In this document: one piece after another, positions 8,808-17,653 of the stretch
Position numbering within the stretch: position 1 is the stretch's first letter
How the letters are laid out: the number at the start of each line of letters is the position of its first letter
NCBI GenBank assembly: GCA_964629225.1
Contig: CAZVQC010000016.1
Location: 1-46,935, forward strand
Source of the DNA: RUG14199 sp964629225
GTDB taxonomy: Bacteria; Bacillota; Clostridia; Oscillospirales; CAG-272
Length of the DNA stretch: 46,935 nucleotides
Direction: 5' to 3'
The notes under the pieces: generated by a model
Told to the model about the DNA's origin: nothing
The model's database searches: none
The model's input: the letters and a program-made list of their open reading frames with translations, nothing else
Made by a program: the position numbers and the translations under genes

Positions 8808-9304
8808 CAATGATATCTGTCTTTCGAAGCGACACTGCGGCAACTGTTAATTATCGGTGGACTGGCGTGGTGACCGTTGTAGTGACCGCCGGTGTGACCA
8901 TCGTGGCGACCGGCGAAGTGACGGGCGAGTGGCTGACGAGCAACTGTCGGAGCGACCGCCGTGATGATTGTCGTGGTAGTTGTCGCGTAGCTATCTATGA
9001 CCGACTGCGAGAAAAAATCGAAAGCATCGAAAACAAAGAGATATCACAGCCCGAAAATTTCCGCAATGCGCTGAAGCCCGTTTTCAGCCCGTTGCAGAGG
9101 CTTTTGAGGCAAGGACGATACATTGCCGCCCCAATGTGTTTTTTCGCTCAAAAACGGCTTTTTTGAGAGCGAGAGGACGGCTTTCAATGGCATCCGAAGC
9201 CATTTGCAAAAGAAAACGCCGAAAAGCCCGCTAAAAGTAAGATCGTCGGTGATGACGGCACCGAAAAGACCGAAGGACAAAAGCTACCGAAGGGAGGATG
9301 AGAC
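8808..9304. other. Gene-poor spacer between tuf and the ECF S component
   Basis: About 500 bases without a supportable gene. It holds the 12-bp repeat array at 8858-8929, a CGCTCAAAAA...TTTTTGAGAGCG inverted repeat near 9145-9171, and a good Shine-Dalgarno (AGGGAGG, 9291-9297) for the next gene. A 121-aa open frame (8801-9166) is low-complexity, lacks a ribosome site and is probably not coding. Confidence 0.6.
8858..8929 (+). repeat. Degenerate 12-bp tandem repeat (GTGACCG-type)
   Basis: Consecutive 12-mers GTGACCGTTGTA, GTGACCGCCGGT, GTGACCATCGTG, GCGACCGGCGAA and GTGACGGGCGAG occupy 8870-8929. A weaker sixth unit (GTGGACTGGCGT) lies at 8858-8869. The period is exact although the units diverge. 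Confidence 0.85.
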
Positions 9305-9949
9305 ATGAAAAAGAAAAAAACGATACCTGTTGCCGAGAACGACTCCATCTACGTTCAGGCAGAAAAGGGCAGTTTTCTCAAAATGATGCTGAAGATACTG
9401 ATACTGACAGCACTTGCCACCGTTTTGATGGCACTTAAAGCAGACCTCTCCTTCGCCCCCGCTTATATCACCCTTGACTTCAGCGCCGTGGTCATCCTGC
9501 TTGCCTCCTTCAAGCTGGACCCGCTGATCGGCATCATAGTCACCATTCTAAAGGATCTGCTTGCGGTGCTGATAGTGGGGACTACCACCTGCGGAGTGGG
9601 AGAGTTCATCGATTGTGCGGCGATAATACTCCTTGCATTTCCGGCGGCGGTGATCTACGAAAACAAAAGAGACGCCGCCAACGCCGCCAACGCTCTGGTG
9701 ATAGGAGTGGTGATAATGACCGTCACCACCTGCATCCTCAACTACTTCATACTGATCCCCTTCTACGCCAAGATACTGGTGCCCATGGAAGATATAATAG
9801 CCGAGGCAAATGCGGTGAACCCGAACGTCACCGATCTTAAGACCATGATATTCAATGTGATACTGCCATTCAATCTTATGAAAGGAGGCATCAATTCTCT
9901 CGTTGCCTTCTCTCTGAGGTACCCGATGGAAAAGCTTTTGAGCCTTTGA
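9305..9949 (+). CDS. ECF transporter substrate-binding S component, RibU-like
   Basis: S components are small integral membrane proteins that bind a vitamin and share an ECF energising module. The 214-aa frame has a charged N-terminus (MKKKKTIPVAEND) and about six hydrophobic segments. Motifs typical of riboflavin-type RibU proteins are visible: an aspartate-containing LDFSAVVILLASF segment, NYFILIPFYAKIL, and PFNLMKGGINSL near the C-terminus. I therefore favour riboflavin as substrate, but no FMN riboswitch is visible upstream to confirm it. The Shine-Dalgarno AGGGAGG lies 7 nt before the ATG. The ECF A/A'/T module is not in the window. It is followed by the phased repeats and promoter of the next gene. 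Confidence 0.8.
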   Translation: MKKKKTIPVAENDSIYVQAEKGSFLKMMLKILILTALATVLMALKADLSFAPAYITLDFSAVVILLASFKLDPLIGIIVTILKDLLAVLIVGTTTCGVGEFIDCAAIILLAFPAAVIYENKRDAANAANALVIGVVIMTVTTCILNYFILIPFYAKILVPMEDIIAEANAVNPNVTDLKTMIFNVILPFNLMKGGINSLVAFSLRYPMEKLLSL

Positions 9950-9969
9950 TGCCTCCCTTACAAGGCTTT

Positions 9970-10009
9970 TGTAAGACCCTTGTAAGAGGTCTGTAAGCAC
10001 CGTGTAAAA
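9970..10009 (+). promoter_or_regulatory. Four 11-bp phased TGTAA repeats, likely response-regulator site
   Basis: TGTAAGACCCT, TGTAAGAGGTC, TGTAAGCACCG and TGTAAAATTT follow one another with an exact 11-bp period, putting every TGTAA (TTACA on the other strand) on the same face of the helix. An opposed CTTACAA at 9957-9963 forms a hairpin with the first unit. The array ends 35 bp before the -35 box at 10045, a classic activator position. The pattern resembles PhoP/PhoB-family direct-repeat boxes. Confidence 0.6.
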
Positions 10010-10044
10010 TTTTCCAAATAAGGCTCCGTAAAGCCCGAAAGCTA

Positions 10045-10073
10045 TTGACATTTTTTCCGTCTTTTGGTAGAAT
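10045..10073 (+). promoter_or_regulatory. Sigma-A promoter for the COG2426 gene
   Basis: TTGACA (10045-10050), 17-nt spacer, TAGAAT (10068-10073). The leader then contains a GACGG-CAT-CCGTC hairpin (about 10091-10103) before the start codon. Confidence 0.88.
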
Positions 10074-10142
10074 ACCCTCATGGGTCGGAGGACGGCATCC
10101 GTCCCTCGGTGCTTTTGACTTCAAAAAATGAAAGGTGTCATG

Positions 10143-10637
10143 ATGGGATCAGCACTCGAATTTCTCGCCTCCGTCAAGGAGTATGTTGTCACCCTCGTCA
10201 TTTCGGTGATACCCGTCCTTGAGCTGCGAGCTTCCATAATCTACGGTTGGACCCAGGAACTGCCTTGGTACTCGGTCTACCTCATCAGTGTCATCGGCAA
10301 TATGTTGCCGGTCCCCTTCATTTTGCTCTTCATAAGGCGGATAATCGACTGGATGAAGACCACAAAAAGGCTTCACAAGATCGCCCTCTGGCTTGAGAGC
10401 AAGGGCGAAAAGCACAGTGACAAGGTGCTCCGCTACGCTTTCTTCGGATTGGCTCTTTTCGTGGGCATTCCCCTTCCCGGCACCGGCGCTTGGACCGGCG
10501 CTCTCGTTGCGGCTCTGCTTGACATGAGAATGAAAAAGGCTCTGCCTTCCATCTTTCTCGGAGTTCTCATGGCGGGAGTCCTCATCATGCTTGCCACCTA
10601 CGGCTCGGTATCCTTCCTTTCCTTTCTTACAAGGTAG
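10143..10637 (+). CDS. Small multidrug-export-family (COG2426, PF06695) membrane protein
   Basis: A 164-aa integral membrane protein with roughly four hydrophobic segments. The motif set ELRASIIYG, GNMLPVPFILLFIRR and GIPLPGTGAWTGALVAALL is characteristic of COG2426, annotated as a small multidrug export protein although its substrate is unproven; the layout is reminiscent of DedA-type transporters. In-frame ATGs occur at 10128, 10140 and 10143. AAAGGTG (10131-10137) serves as Shine-Dalgarno only for the last two, so I favour 10143. It is a single-gene unit behind its own promoter and the phased repeats at 9970, which suggests induction by a response regulator, perhaps phosphate starvation. 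The SAM riboswitch of metK follows. Confidence 0.78.
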   Translation: MGSALEFLASVKEYVVTLVISVIPVLELRASIIYGWTQELPWYSVYLISVIGNMLPVPFILLFIRRIIDWMKTTKRLHKIALWLESKGEKHSDKVLRYAFFGLALFVGIPLPGTGAWTGALVAALLDMRMKKALPSIFLGVLMAGVLIMLATYGSVSFLSFLTR

Positions 10638-10724
10638 GAATTCATATCTTATTTACCGACCGGACAATAATTGACTGTTTCCTTTGACAGCCTGTTATGA
10701 TACAATATTAAAACAACAAAATAC

Positions 10725-10855
10725 TTCTTATCAAGAGAGGCGGAGGGAGAGGCCCCGTGAAGCCCGGCAACCTATCGAAAGACAAGGTGCTAATTCCTGA
10801 CAGATGAGAAAACTCAGTGTTCACGACTCTCAGTACTTCTGAGAGTCTTTCTTTT
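10725..10855 (+). promoter_or_regulatory. SAM-I riboswitch (S-box) with intrinsic terminator, controlling metK
   Basis: The S-box core is clear: AGAGAGGCGGAGGGA, then GCCCGGCAACC, AAGGTGCTAATTCC and GACAGATGAGA. P1 forms between 10725-10732 and 10803-10810. The expression platform is a terminator with stem GACTCTCAG (10825-10833) / CTGAGAGTC (10839-10847) and a T-rich tail (10848-10855). The 3' side of P1 plus ACTCAG can pair with CTGAG...TTTCT as the antiterminator. Expected behaviour: SAM bound, transcription stops; SAM scarce, metK is made. A possible promoter lies upstream (TTGACT at 10671 with TATGAT at 10696), but its spacing is imperfect. Confidence 0.95.
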
Positions 10856-10886
10856 GAAAAAGAAGCCATTTAAGGAGGACGACAAA

Positions 10887-12062
10887 ATGAAAAAATTCTT
10901 CACATCCGAATCGGTGACGGAGGGACATCCCGACAAAATCTGCGACCGTATCTCCGATGCGGTGCTCGATGCGATAATTGCGGAGGATCCCATGGCGCGT
11001 GTCGCCTGCGAGACCTGCTGCACCACCGGACTTGTCATGGTGATGGGAGAGATATCCACCTCATCCTACGTGGACATCCAGTCCATCGTCAGAAGCACCG
11101 TAAGAGAGATAGGCTACGACAGAGCAAAATTCGGCTTTGACTGCGACACCTGCGGCATCATAACCTCCATCCACGACCAATCCGAGGATATCGCATTGGG
11201 AGTTGACAAGAGCCATGAGGCGAAGAGCGGTGATGCCACCGATCTCACCACGGGCGCCGGCGACCAGGGAATGATGTTCGGCTACGCCTGCAACGAGACC
11301 CCGGAGTTGATGCCCCTTCCCATCTCCCTTGCTCACGCCCTTGCAAAGCAGCTCACAAAGGTAAGAAACGAGGGTACTCTTCCCTACCTGAGACCCGACG
11401 GAAAGACTCAGGTGACGGTGGAGTACGACGGGGACCGTCCCGTCCGTGTGGACACTGTTGTCATTTCCTCCCAGCACAGCGAAGAGGTTGAGCTTGACCG
11501 CATCAGAGCCGACGTGATAAAATACGTTATAAAGCCCGTCGTAAGCGAGGATATGATGGATGACGATACCAAGATATTCGTCAACCCCACCGGCAGATTC
11601 GTCATCGGCGGCCCCCACGGTGACAGCGGACTTACCGGTCGCAAGATCATCGTGGACACCTACGGCGGTTACTCCCGTCACGGTGGCGGAGCATTCTCCG
11701 GAAAGGATCCCACCAAGGTGGACCGCAGTGCCGCTTATATGGCGAGATACCTTGCCAAAAACGTGGTAGCGGCGGGACTTGCGGACAAGTGCGAGGTCCA
11801 GCTTGCCTACGCTATCGGCGTTGCGAAGCCGGTGTCGGTTTTGGTGGAGACCTTCGGCACCGCTAAAGCGGACGAAAAGAAGATAGCAGACCTCCTCAGC
11901 GAGAAGGTGGACCTGAGACCCGACGCCATCATCGAGAGATTCGATCTGAGACGCCCCATCTACAAACAACTCTCCGCCTACGGTCATATGGGACGTGAGG
12001 ACTTGGGCGTTGCATGGGAGAAGTGCGACCTTGCAGAGGATCTTAAGAGTCTTCTCAAATGA
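10887..12062 (+). CDS. metK: S-adenosylmethionine synthetase
   Basis: MetK makes SAM from methionine and ATP in the cytoplasm. The start is ATG 10887, seated 8 nt after AAGGAGG (10872-10878); an in-frame ATG at 10854 lies in the riboswitch terminator tail and is rejected. The 391-aa protein shows the N-terminal ESVTEGHPDKICDRISDA motif, the ATP-binding GAGDQGMMFGYA hexapeptide region, and the GGPHGDSGLTGRKIIVDTYGG segment containing the P-loop-like lysines. Length is typical for the family. The SAM riboswitch directly upstream gives end-product control, which independently supports the call. A GC hairpin (12115-12138) follows. Confidence 0.99.
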   Translation: MKKFFTSESVTEGHPDKICDRISDAVLDAIIAEDPMARVACETCCTTGLVMVMGEISTSSYVDIQSIVRSTVREIGYDRAKFGFDCDTCGIITSIHDQSEDIALGVDKSHEAKSGDATDLTTGAGDQGMMFGYACNETPELMPLPISLAHALAKQLTKVRNEGTLPYLRPDGKTQVTVEYDGDRPVRVDTVVISSQHSEEVELDRIRADVIKYVIKPVVSEDMMDDDTKIFVNPTGRFVIGGPHGDSGLTGRKIIVDTYGGYSRHGGGAFSGKDPTKVDRSAAYMARYLAKNVVAAGLADKCEVQLAYAIGVAKPVSVLVETFGTAKADEKKIADLLSEKVDLRPDAIIERFDLRRPIYKQLSAYGHMGREDLGVAWEKCDLAEDLKSLLK

Positions 12063-12114
12063 TCCGTCGGTATCGCAAGACGACTCTAACGCCCCCGCTT
12101 AAAATGATATCCCT

Positions 12115-12138
12115 GCCCCGAACGGTTCCGTCCGGGGC
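12115..12138 (+). terminator. Hairpin after metK
   Basis: GCCCCG (12115-12120) and ACGG pair with CCGT and CGGGGC around a TT loop, followed by TCTTTCGCTCTC. The stem is strong and the T-tract weak. Confidence 0.7.
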
Positions 12139-12182
12139 TCTTTCGCTCTCTAAAAAAACATAATTAATTATGGACGGCGAAA

Positions 12183-12211
12183 TTGACATGGGGCGTGAAA
12201 TATTATATAAT
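12183..12211 (+). promoter_or_regulatory. Consensus promoter for recD2 operon
   Basis: TTGACA (12183-12188), 17-nt spacer, TATAAT (12206-12211). It lies downstream of an in-frame ATG at 12170, so translation from that ATG would not be possible on this transcript. This helps place the recD2 start at TTG 12245. Confidence 0.93.
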
Positions 12212-12244
12212 AACTTGAAAGGCATTTCAAAGGAGGCGACGGCG

Positions 12245-14455
12245 TTGACACAGGACTTGATAGAACTGACCGGTACCGTGGATTCCGTTATCTTCGAAAA
12301 CGAAGATAACGGCTACTCTATCTGTGAGATCGAAGACGAAATGGGAAATCCGGTAGTGCTGTCCGGAACGATGCCCTATCTTCACGAGGGAGATATTCTC
12401 ACCGTGAAGGGCACCTGGGTCATCCACCCCACATACGGCCGTCAGTTGAAGGTACAGAGCTACGAAAAATCACTTCCCACCGGAAAGAATGCCATACTGA
12501 GGTATCTTGCCTCCGGTGCCGTCAAGGGCATCGGTCCGAAGACCGCCCTTAAGATAGTGGAGGAGTTCGGAGACGAGACCTTCACCGTGCTTTCGGAGCA
12601 TCCGGAATGGCTGTCCCAGATCAACGGCATCAGCCCCAAAAAATCCCGGCAGATAGCGGAGAGCTACAGCCGTGTGGCGGGGGCACGGAACGTTATGATC
12701 TTTTTCAAAGACTATCTTTCCGACAACCAATCCATGAATCTCTATCGGAAGTACGGCGGAAGCGCCATCGATCGGATCAAAAACAATCCCTACCTGCTTT
12801 GCAATGAGTTTTCCGGCATCGGCTTTGCCAAGGCGGATCAGGTGGCTCTTGGCATCGGCTTTGAAAAGCACTCTCCCTTCCGCATCCGCGCGGGGATAGA
12901 TGCCGTCATCAGAGCTGCCGAGTCAAGGGAGGGACATACCTGCCTTCCCGTTGAGTCCGTAAAGTCGGGATGCTCGGAGCTTCTCGGGATCCCTTCGGAA
13001 GAAGTGGACCGGGAAATGATCGAGCTTCTCGTTTTGGGAGAACTCCGAGTCACCACCATCGGGGACACTAAGTATCTCAGCCGGGCCCGGATGCACAATG
13101 CGGAAAATTTCATAGCGGAAAAACTCACCCTTTTGAACCGACAATGCGTCGGCTTCAACGATGGGGATGTGGAACTTCTCATAGAAAAGATAGAATACCA
13201 AAGCGGGATACGGTACGACAAAAAACAGCGTGAAGCCATCGCCTGCGCTTTGAACAGCGGCGTCATGATACTGACGGGAGGCCCCGGAACGGGAAAGACC
13301 ACCGTCATCAAGGCGATGATATCCATCTTCGGCGATCTTGACATGGAGATCGCCCTTGCCGCCCCCACAGGGCGTGCGGCAAAGAGGATGAGCGAGGCCA
13401 CCAGTTACGATGCCAAGACCATCCACAGGCTGCTCTGCATGGAATTCAACAGCGAGGACAGCCACTATTTTGCCAAGAACGAGGACGACAAGTTAGACGA
13501 GGACGTCATCATCATCGATGAGAGCTCCATGGTGGACACCCTTCTTGCAGAGGCACTTTTGAAGGCAGTGGCACCGGGAAGCAGGATCATCTTCATCGGA
13601 GATGCGGATCAGCTCCCGTCGGTGGGAGCGGGAAACGTGCTGTCGGATCTTATAAACAGCAAAATGTTCCCAACGGTGAAGCTTGATAAGATATTCAGGC
13701 AGAGCGAAAACAGCCTGATAATATCCAACGCCCATCTTATCAACGAGGGCACCTTCCCGGTGCTTTCCAACAAGAGCGACGATTTCTTCTTCCTGCCCCG
13801 TCAAAGCGACGAGGCCACCGCCGCCACCGTCACGGAACTGTGCCAAAGCCGTCTTCCCGGCAAGTACGGAGAGACCTTCGCCTCCCAGATCCAAATAATG
13901 ACCCCCTCCAAAAAGGGAGTCTGCGGAACGGAGGCTCTCAACAGGCTTCTTCAGTCGGCGCTGAATCCGCCCTCCCCGAAAAAGAGCGAAAAACGGATAG
14001 GCAACACCGTGTTCAGAGTTGGCGATCGGGTCATGCAGACAAAGAACAACTACTCTCTTGAATGGACAAAGGGAGATACAGAGGGCTGCGGCATCTTCAA
14101 CGGAGACGTGGGTATCATTGAGGACATCGACTTTTCCGAAGGCGCCATGACGGTGAACTTTGACGAACGCACCTGCGAATACGGATTTGAAAACTTGGAA
14201 GAATTGGACCTCGCCTACGCTATCACAGTCCACAAGAGTCAAGGAAGCGAGTATCCCTGCGTTATAATACCGCTCTACAGCTGTGCTCCCATGCTCCTTT
14301 CCAGAAACCTGTTCTACACCGCCGTCACAAGGGCGTCAAAGATGGTGATATTGGTGGGTAAAAAGAGCATCATCGCCCAAATGGTGAACAACGACAGACA
14401 CATAGTCCGCTACACCGGACTTGAATTTCAACTTAAGAAAAGAGAAGAAAAATGA
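12245..14455 (+). CDS. recD2: RecD2-type ATP-dependent DNA helicase
   Basis: RecD2 (YrrC) is a 5'-3' superfamily 1B helicase found in bacteria without RecBC partners and linked to DNA repair. The start is TTG 12245: AAAGGAGG (12229-12236) is optimally spaced, and the promoter TATAAT ends at 12211. This gives 736 aa. The N-terminal OB-like region (GTVDSVIFENEDNGYSICE) and helix-hairpin-helix segments (GIGPKTALKIV, GISPKKSRQIA) precede the Walker A motif GGPGTGKTTV near residue 345, Walker B IIIDESSMV, the GDADQLPSVGAG motif III and the C-terminal DLAYAITVHKSQGSE UvrD-like motif. Its stop overlaps the next ATG (ATGA), so the two genes are translationally coupled. Confidence 0.95.
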   Translation: MTQDLIELTGTVDSVIFENEDNGYSICEIEDEMGNPVVLSGTMPYLHEGDILTVKGTWVIHPTYGRQLKVQSYEKSLPTGKNAILRYLASGAVKGIGPKTALKIVEEFGDETFTVLSEHPEWLSQINGISPKKSRQIAESYSRVAGARNVMIFFKDYLSDNQSMNLYRKYGGSAIDRIKNNPYLLCNEFSGIGFAKADQVALGIGFEKHSPFRIRAGIDAVIRAAESREGHTCLPVESVKSGCSELLGIPSEEVDREMIELLVLGELRVTTIGDTKYLSRARMHNAENFIAEKLTLLNRQCVGFNDGDVELLIEKIEYQSGIRYDKKQREAIACALNSGVMILTGGPGTGKTTVIKAMISIFGDLDMEIALAAPTGRAAKRMSEATSYDAKTIHRLLCMEFNSEDSHYFAKNEDDKLDEDVIIIDESSMVDTLLAEALLKAVAPGSRIIFIGDADQLPSVGAGNVLSDLINSKMFPTVKLDKIFRQSENSLIISNAHLINEGTFPVLSNKSDDFFFLPRQSDEATAATVTELCQSRLPGKYGETFASQIQIMTPSKKGVCGTEALNRLLQSALNPPSPKKSEKRIGNTVFRVGDRVMQTKNNYSLEWTKGDTEGCGIFNGDVGIIEDIDFSEGAMTVNFDERTCEYGFENLEELDLAYAITVHKSQGSEYPCVIIPLYSCAPMLLSRNLFYTAVTRASKMVILVGKKSIIAQMVNNDRHIVRYTGLEFQLKKREEK

Positions 14456-15399
14456 AGATAGTTTGCACCGACATAGCATCGGTATCCAAGGGAGACCTTG
14501 ACGTATCGGTGCTGGAAAAATACGGAGAGGTGACCTACTACGACGTGACACCTGCCGAAAAGACCGCCGAGCGCATCAAAGATGCGGAGTTCGTTCTTGT
14601 GAACAAGACGGTCATCGGAAAGGCGGAGATGGATGCCGCACCGAACCTCAAATACATCGGCATATTCGCCACCGGCTACAATATCATCGACACGGACTAC
14701 GCAAGAGAGCGGGGCATCACCGTCTGCAATGCAGGACAGTATTCCACCTGCGCCGTGACACAGCACACTTTTGCTTTGATCCTTGAGATCTTTTCACGAG
14801 TCGGAAGCTACGATGAGACCGTCAGACGGGGAGATTGGAAAAGTTCTTCCCTTTTCACCATGTTCAAGGGCGACACGGATGAGCTTTTCGGGAAGACTCT
14901 CGGCATAGTGGGCTACGGCAGCATCGGACGTGCCGTGGCGGAGGCGGCTCTCGCCTTCGGCATGAACGTGGCAGTCTCCACAAGGACCACGAAAAAAGAC
15001 GAACGGGTGAAGTTCGTGTCCTTTGACGAGCTTCTTTCCGTTTCCGACGTGATCTCCTTCCACTGCCCTCTTACGGATAGTACCCGTGGGATGTTTGACG
15101 GAGACGCCATCGCAAAATGCCGTGACGGGGTGATAGTCATCAACACGTCACGGGGACCGGTCATCGATGAAAACGCCCTTGCCGCCGCTCTAAAGAGCGG
15201 TAAAGTGGCTGCTGCGGGACTTGACGTTCTGTCATCCGAGCCCATGGCAAAGGATTGCCCCCTTCACAATATCGAGAACTGCATCATTACTCCCCACATC
15301 GCCTGGGCACCTCTCGCCACAAGGAAGAGACTTCTCTCAATCGTCACCGACAATATTGAGGCGTACCTTGCGGGAAGCCCCAAAAACAAAGTCAACTGA
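14452..15399 (+). CDS. D-2-hydroxyacid dehydrogenase, glycerate/hydroxypyruvate-reductase-like
   Basis: An NAD(P)-dependent dehydrogenase that interconverts a 2-hydroxy acid and a 2-keto acid. The 315-aa frame starts at the ATG overlapping the recD2 stop. Family marks are NKTVIGKAEMDAAPNLKYIG, the Rossmann signature GIVGYGSIGRAVAEAA near residue 150, and the catalytic trio: Arg in INTSRGPVIDE, Glu in LSSEPM and His in ITPHIAWA. The NKT and GYNIID motifs favour the glycerate dehydrogenase (HprA-like) group, but the exact substrate cannot be read from sequence. The GH3 gene follows 9 nt later, so the three genes 12245-17550 probably form one transcript. Confidence 0.9.
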   Translation: MKIVCTDIASVSKGDLDVSVLEKYGEVTYYDVTPAEKTAERIKDAEFVLVNKTVIGKAEMDAAPNLKYIGIFATGYNIIDTDYARERGITVCNAGQYSTCAVTQHTFALILEIFSRVGSYDETVRRGDWKSSSLFTMFKGDTDELFGKTLGIVGYGSIGRAVAEAALAFGMNVAVSTRTTKKDERVKFVSFDELLSVSDVISFHCPLTDSTRGMFDGDAIAKCRDGVIVINTSRGPVIDENALAAALKSGKVAAAGLDVLSSEPMAKDCPLHNIENCIITPHIAWAPLATRKRLLSIVTDNIEAYLAGSPKNKVN

Positions 15400-15408
15400 G
15401 GTGCCGCC

Positions 15409-17550
15409 GTGTTCACCGAAAAGAACCCGAAATACAGAGAGGCTCTGAAACGGGCGGAAAAGCTCCTCTCCGAAATGACTCTTGAGGAAAAAGTCATTCA
15501 ACTGACACAGTACATCGGCTTTGACAACTCCTACAACCCGGAAAGCAAGGACAAGAGCGGACGGTCAAAGGCGGGGCGTTGCGGCTCCCTTTTGGCAGTG
15601 TCCGGAAAAGACCGGGTCAATGAGATAGAAAAGACCGCCGTCGCCCACACTCCGAAGGGCATCCCGGTGATCACCGGAAACGACGTGATCCACGGCTACC
15701 ACACCACAATGCCCATACCCCTTGCTCTGGCAGGGACCTTTGATGCGGCTCTCGTTCGGAGGTGTTTTGCCACCGCCGGGGAGGAGGCGAAGGCAGATGG
15801 TGTTCACTGGGTATTCTCCCCCATGGTGGACGTGGCAAGAGATGCAAGATGGGGACGGGTAGCCGAGGGATTCGGTGAGGATCCCTACCTCGCCTCAAAA
15901 ATGGCGGAGGCGGCAGTCAGAGGATACCAGGATGATGCCGGGATAATGGCGTGCCTGAAGCACTTCGTCGGATACAGCGCCGCCGAAGGCGGACGGGACT
16001 ACAATACCTGCCAGATCGACACCGAGACCCTTTTCAACACCTTTCTCCCTCCCTTTGCCGCCGGTGTCAAGGCGGGGTGTGCCACCGTTATGGCATCCTT
16101 CAACACCGTCGGAGGCGTTCCCATGTCTGGAAACCGGGAGATACTGACGGGAGTTTTGAGAGGGCAGCTGGGATTTGACGGATTCGTGGTATCCGACTAC
16201 GACTCCGTCCACGAGCTTGTGGATCACGGCTTTGCCGAGGACTTTGAAGATGCCGCACTGAAAGGATACTCAGCCGGCGTGGACGTGGTCATGTCGGGCG
16301 ATCTCTACAATGACACACTGCCCCGTCTCGTCCGAAAGGGCAAGATATCCGAAAACGCCATCGATGCATCGGTGAAGCGTGTCCTTGCGGCAAAGTACCT
16401 TATCGGCATCATGGACGAGCCCTTCGTAAAGGACGGCAGAGTCGGCTTTGACGGCGAGGCGTTGAACACTGCCCTTGAAGCGGCGATCAATTCCGCCATC
16501 CTGCTTGAAAACGATGGCATCCTTCCGATAACGGATGAAAAACTTAAGAACGGAAAGATCGCCCTTGTGGGGCCGGGAGCAAAGGATCGCTCGGAACTGC
16601 TCGGCTGTTGGGCGAGCTGCAAAGATCCAAATAGAACGGTCACCCTTGAGGAGGGTCTCAAAAAGGTCTTCGGTGACTCTCTCGTCTGCGAGCCGGGTCT
16701 GTCCTATGACGGCACCGTTTGCGAGATTGACAGAGCGGTTGAGGCGGCATCGAAGTGCGATGTGATCCTCGCCGCCGTCGGAGAGAAGGCCTCGGAGTCC
16801 GGCGAAGCCACCGGCAAAACGAGCCTTGACCTTGACTCAAGACAGCTCCGACTGATAGAAGAGCTTGCAAAAACGGGAGTGCCCCTCGTGCTTCTCATCA
16901 CCGCAGGCCGCCCCCTTGCCCTTGGAAAACCGAAAAAGCTTGCAAACGCCATCTTGTGGCTGTGGGCTCCGGGAACCATGGCGGGAGATGCGGTGGCATC
17001 TCTTATCGGCGGGAGACGCGAGCCTTCGGGAAGATGCGCCATTTCCTTTCCCCACAGTGCCGGTCAGTGCCCTATCTACTACAACTGCAAGACCACGGGA
17101 CGGCCCGCAGATGAAAAAAGATTCTTCACCTCAAAATACATCGACTGCCCGACGGGAGCACTCTACCCCTTCGGCTACGGGCTCACCTACACCGATATCT
17201 CCTTCGAAGAGGTGACGTCCGACAGGGACGTCCTCAAAAAGGGAGAAACGCTGACCCTCTCTGTGAGGCTCAAAAACAGGGGTTTTAGAGCGGGAAGCGA
17301 AACGGTGCAGTTGTACCTCAGGGACGTGGTCGCAAGCGTCACAAGGCCCCGCAAACAGCTCATAGGATACGAAAAAGTCACACTCCTTCCGAATGAAGAA
17401 AAAACGGTGACGTTCAAAGTCACCGAAAGTGATCTTTCATTTTGGAATAACCGGGGAGAAAAGGTCACCGAACCGGGCCGCTTCATCCTGTGGGCGGCAA
17501 AAAACAGCGACGACGACTCTCACCCGGTGGAGTTCCGTCTGGCAGACTGA
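15409..17550 (+). CDS. Glycoside hydrolase family 3 beta-glucosidase
   Basis: A GH3 enzyme that releases terminal beta-linked sugars, most likely beta-D-glucose. The 713-aa protein starts at GTG 15409 behind GAGGTG. It has the N-terminal TIM-barrel (HWVFSPMVDVARDARWGRVAEGFGEDPYL, CLKHFVGYSAAEGGRDYN), the nucleophile Asp263 in GFVVSDYDSV, the alpha/beta sandwich domain (LLENDGILPI, KIALVGPGA) and a C-terminal fibronectin-III-like domain (YPFGYGLTYTDISF, ETVQLYLRDV). There is no signal peptide, so it is cytoplasmic and would act on imported oligosaccharides or glycosides. The substrate could instead be a xyloside. It converges on ftsH, and the two share a bidirectional terminator. Confidence 0.95.
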   Translation: MFTEKNPKYREALKRAEKLLSEMTLEEKVIQLTQYIGFDNSYNPESKDKSGRSKAGRCGSLLAVSGKDRVNEIEKTAVAHTPKGIPVITGNDVIHGYHTTMPIPLALAGTFDAALVRRCFATAGEEAKADGVHWVFSPMVDVARDARWGRVAEGFGEDPYLASKMAEAAVRGYQDDAGIMACLKHFVGYSAAEGGRDYNTCQIDTETLFNTFLPPFAAGVKAGCATVMASFNTVGGVPMSGNREILTGVLRGQLGFDGFVVSDYDSVHELVDHGFAEDFEDAALKGYSAGVDVVMSGDLYNDTLPRLVRKGKISENAIDASVKRVLAAKYLIGIMDEPFVKDGRVGFDGEALNTALEAAINSAILLENDGILPITDEKLKNGKIALVGPGAKDRSELLGCWASCKDPNRTVTLEEGLKKVFGDSLVCEPGLSYDGTVCEIDRAVEAASKCDVILAAVGEKASESGEATGKTSLDLDSRQLRLIEELAKTGVPLVLLITAGRPLALGKPKKLANAILWLWAPGTMAGDAVASLIGGRREPSGRCAISFPHSAGQCPIYYNCKTTGRPADEKRFFTSKYIDCPTGALYPFGYGLTYTDISFEEVTSDRDVLKKGETLTLSVRLKNRGFRAGSETVQLYLRDVVASVTRPRKQLIGYEKVTLLPNEEKTVTFKVTESDLSFWNNRGEKVTEPGRFILWAAKNSDDDSHPVEFRLAD

Positions 17551-17653
17551 GCATTTTTGCCGAAGCGACATTGGAGCGGAGAGACCGCTCCGAGTAGATA
17601 ACGCAGTCTCCCCGACGGAAACCGTGCCGTCTCTCGCACCGAAATGACACTAC

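Noticed and set aside
8801..9166. 121-codon frame after tuf
   Set aside because: Begins inside the tuf terminator, no Shine-Dalgarno, and covers the 12-bp repeats; probably not coding.
9060..9304. FMN riboswitch before the RibU-like gene
   Set aside because: None of the conserved FMN aptamer segments could be found.
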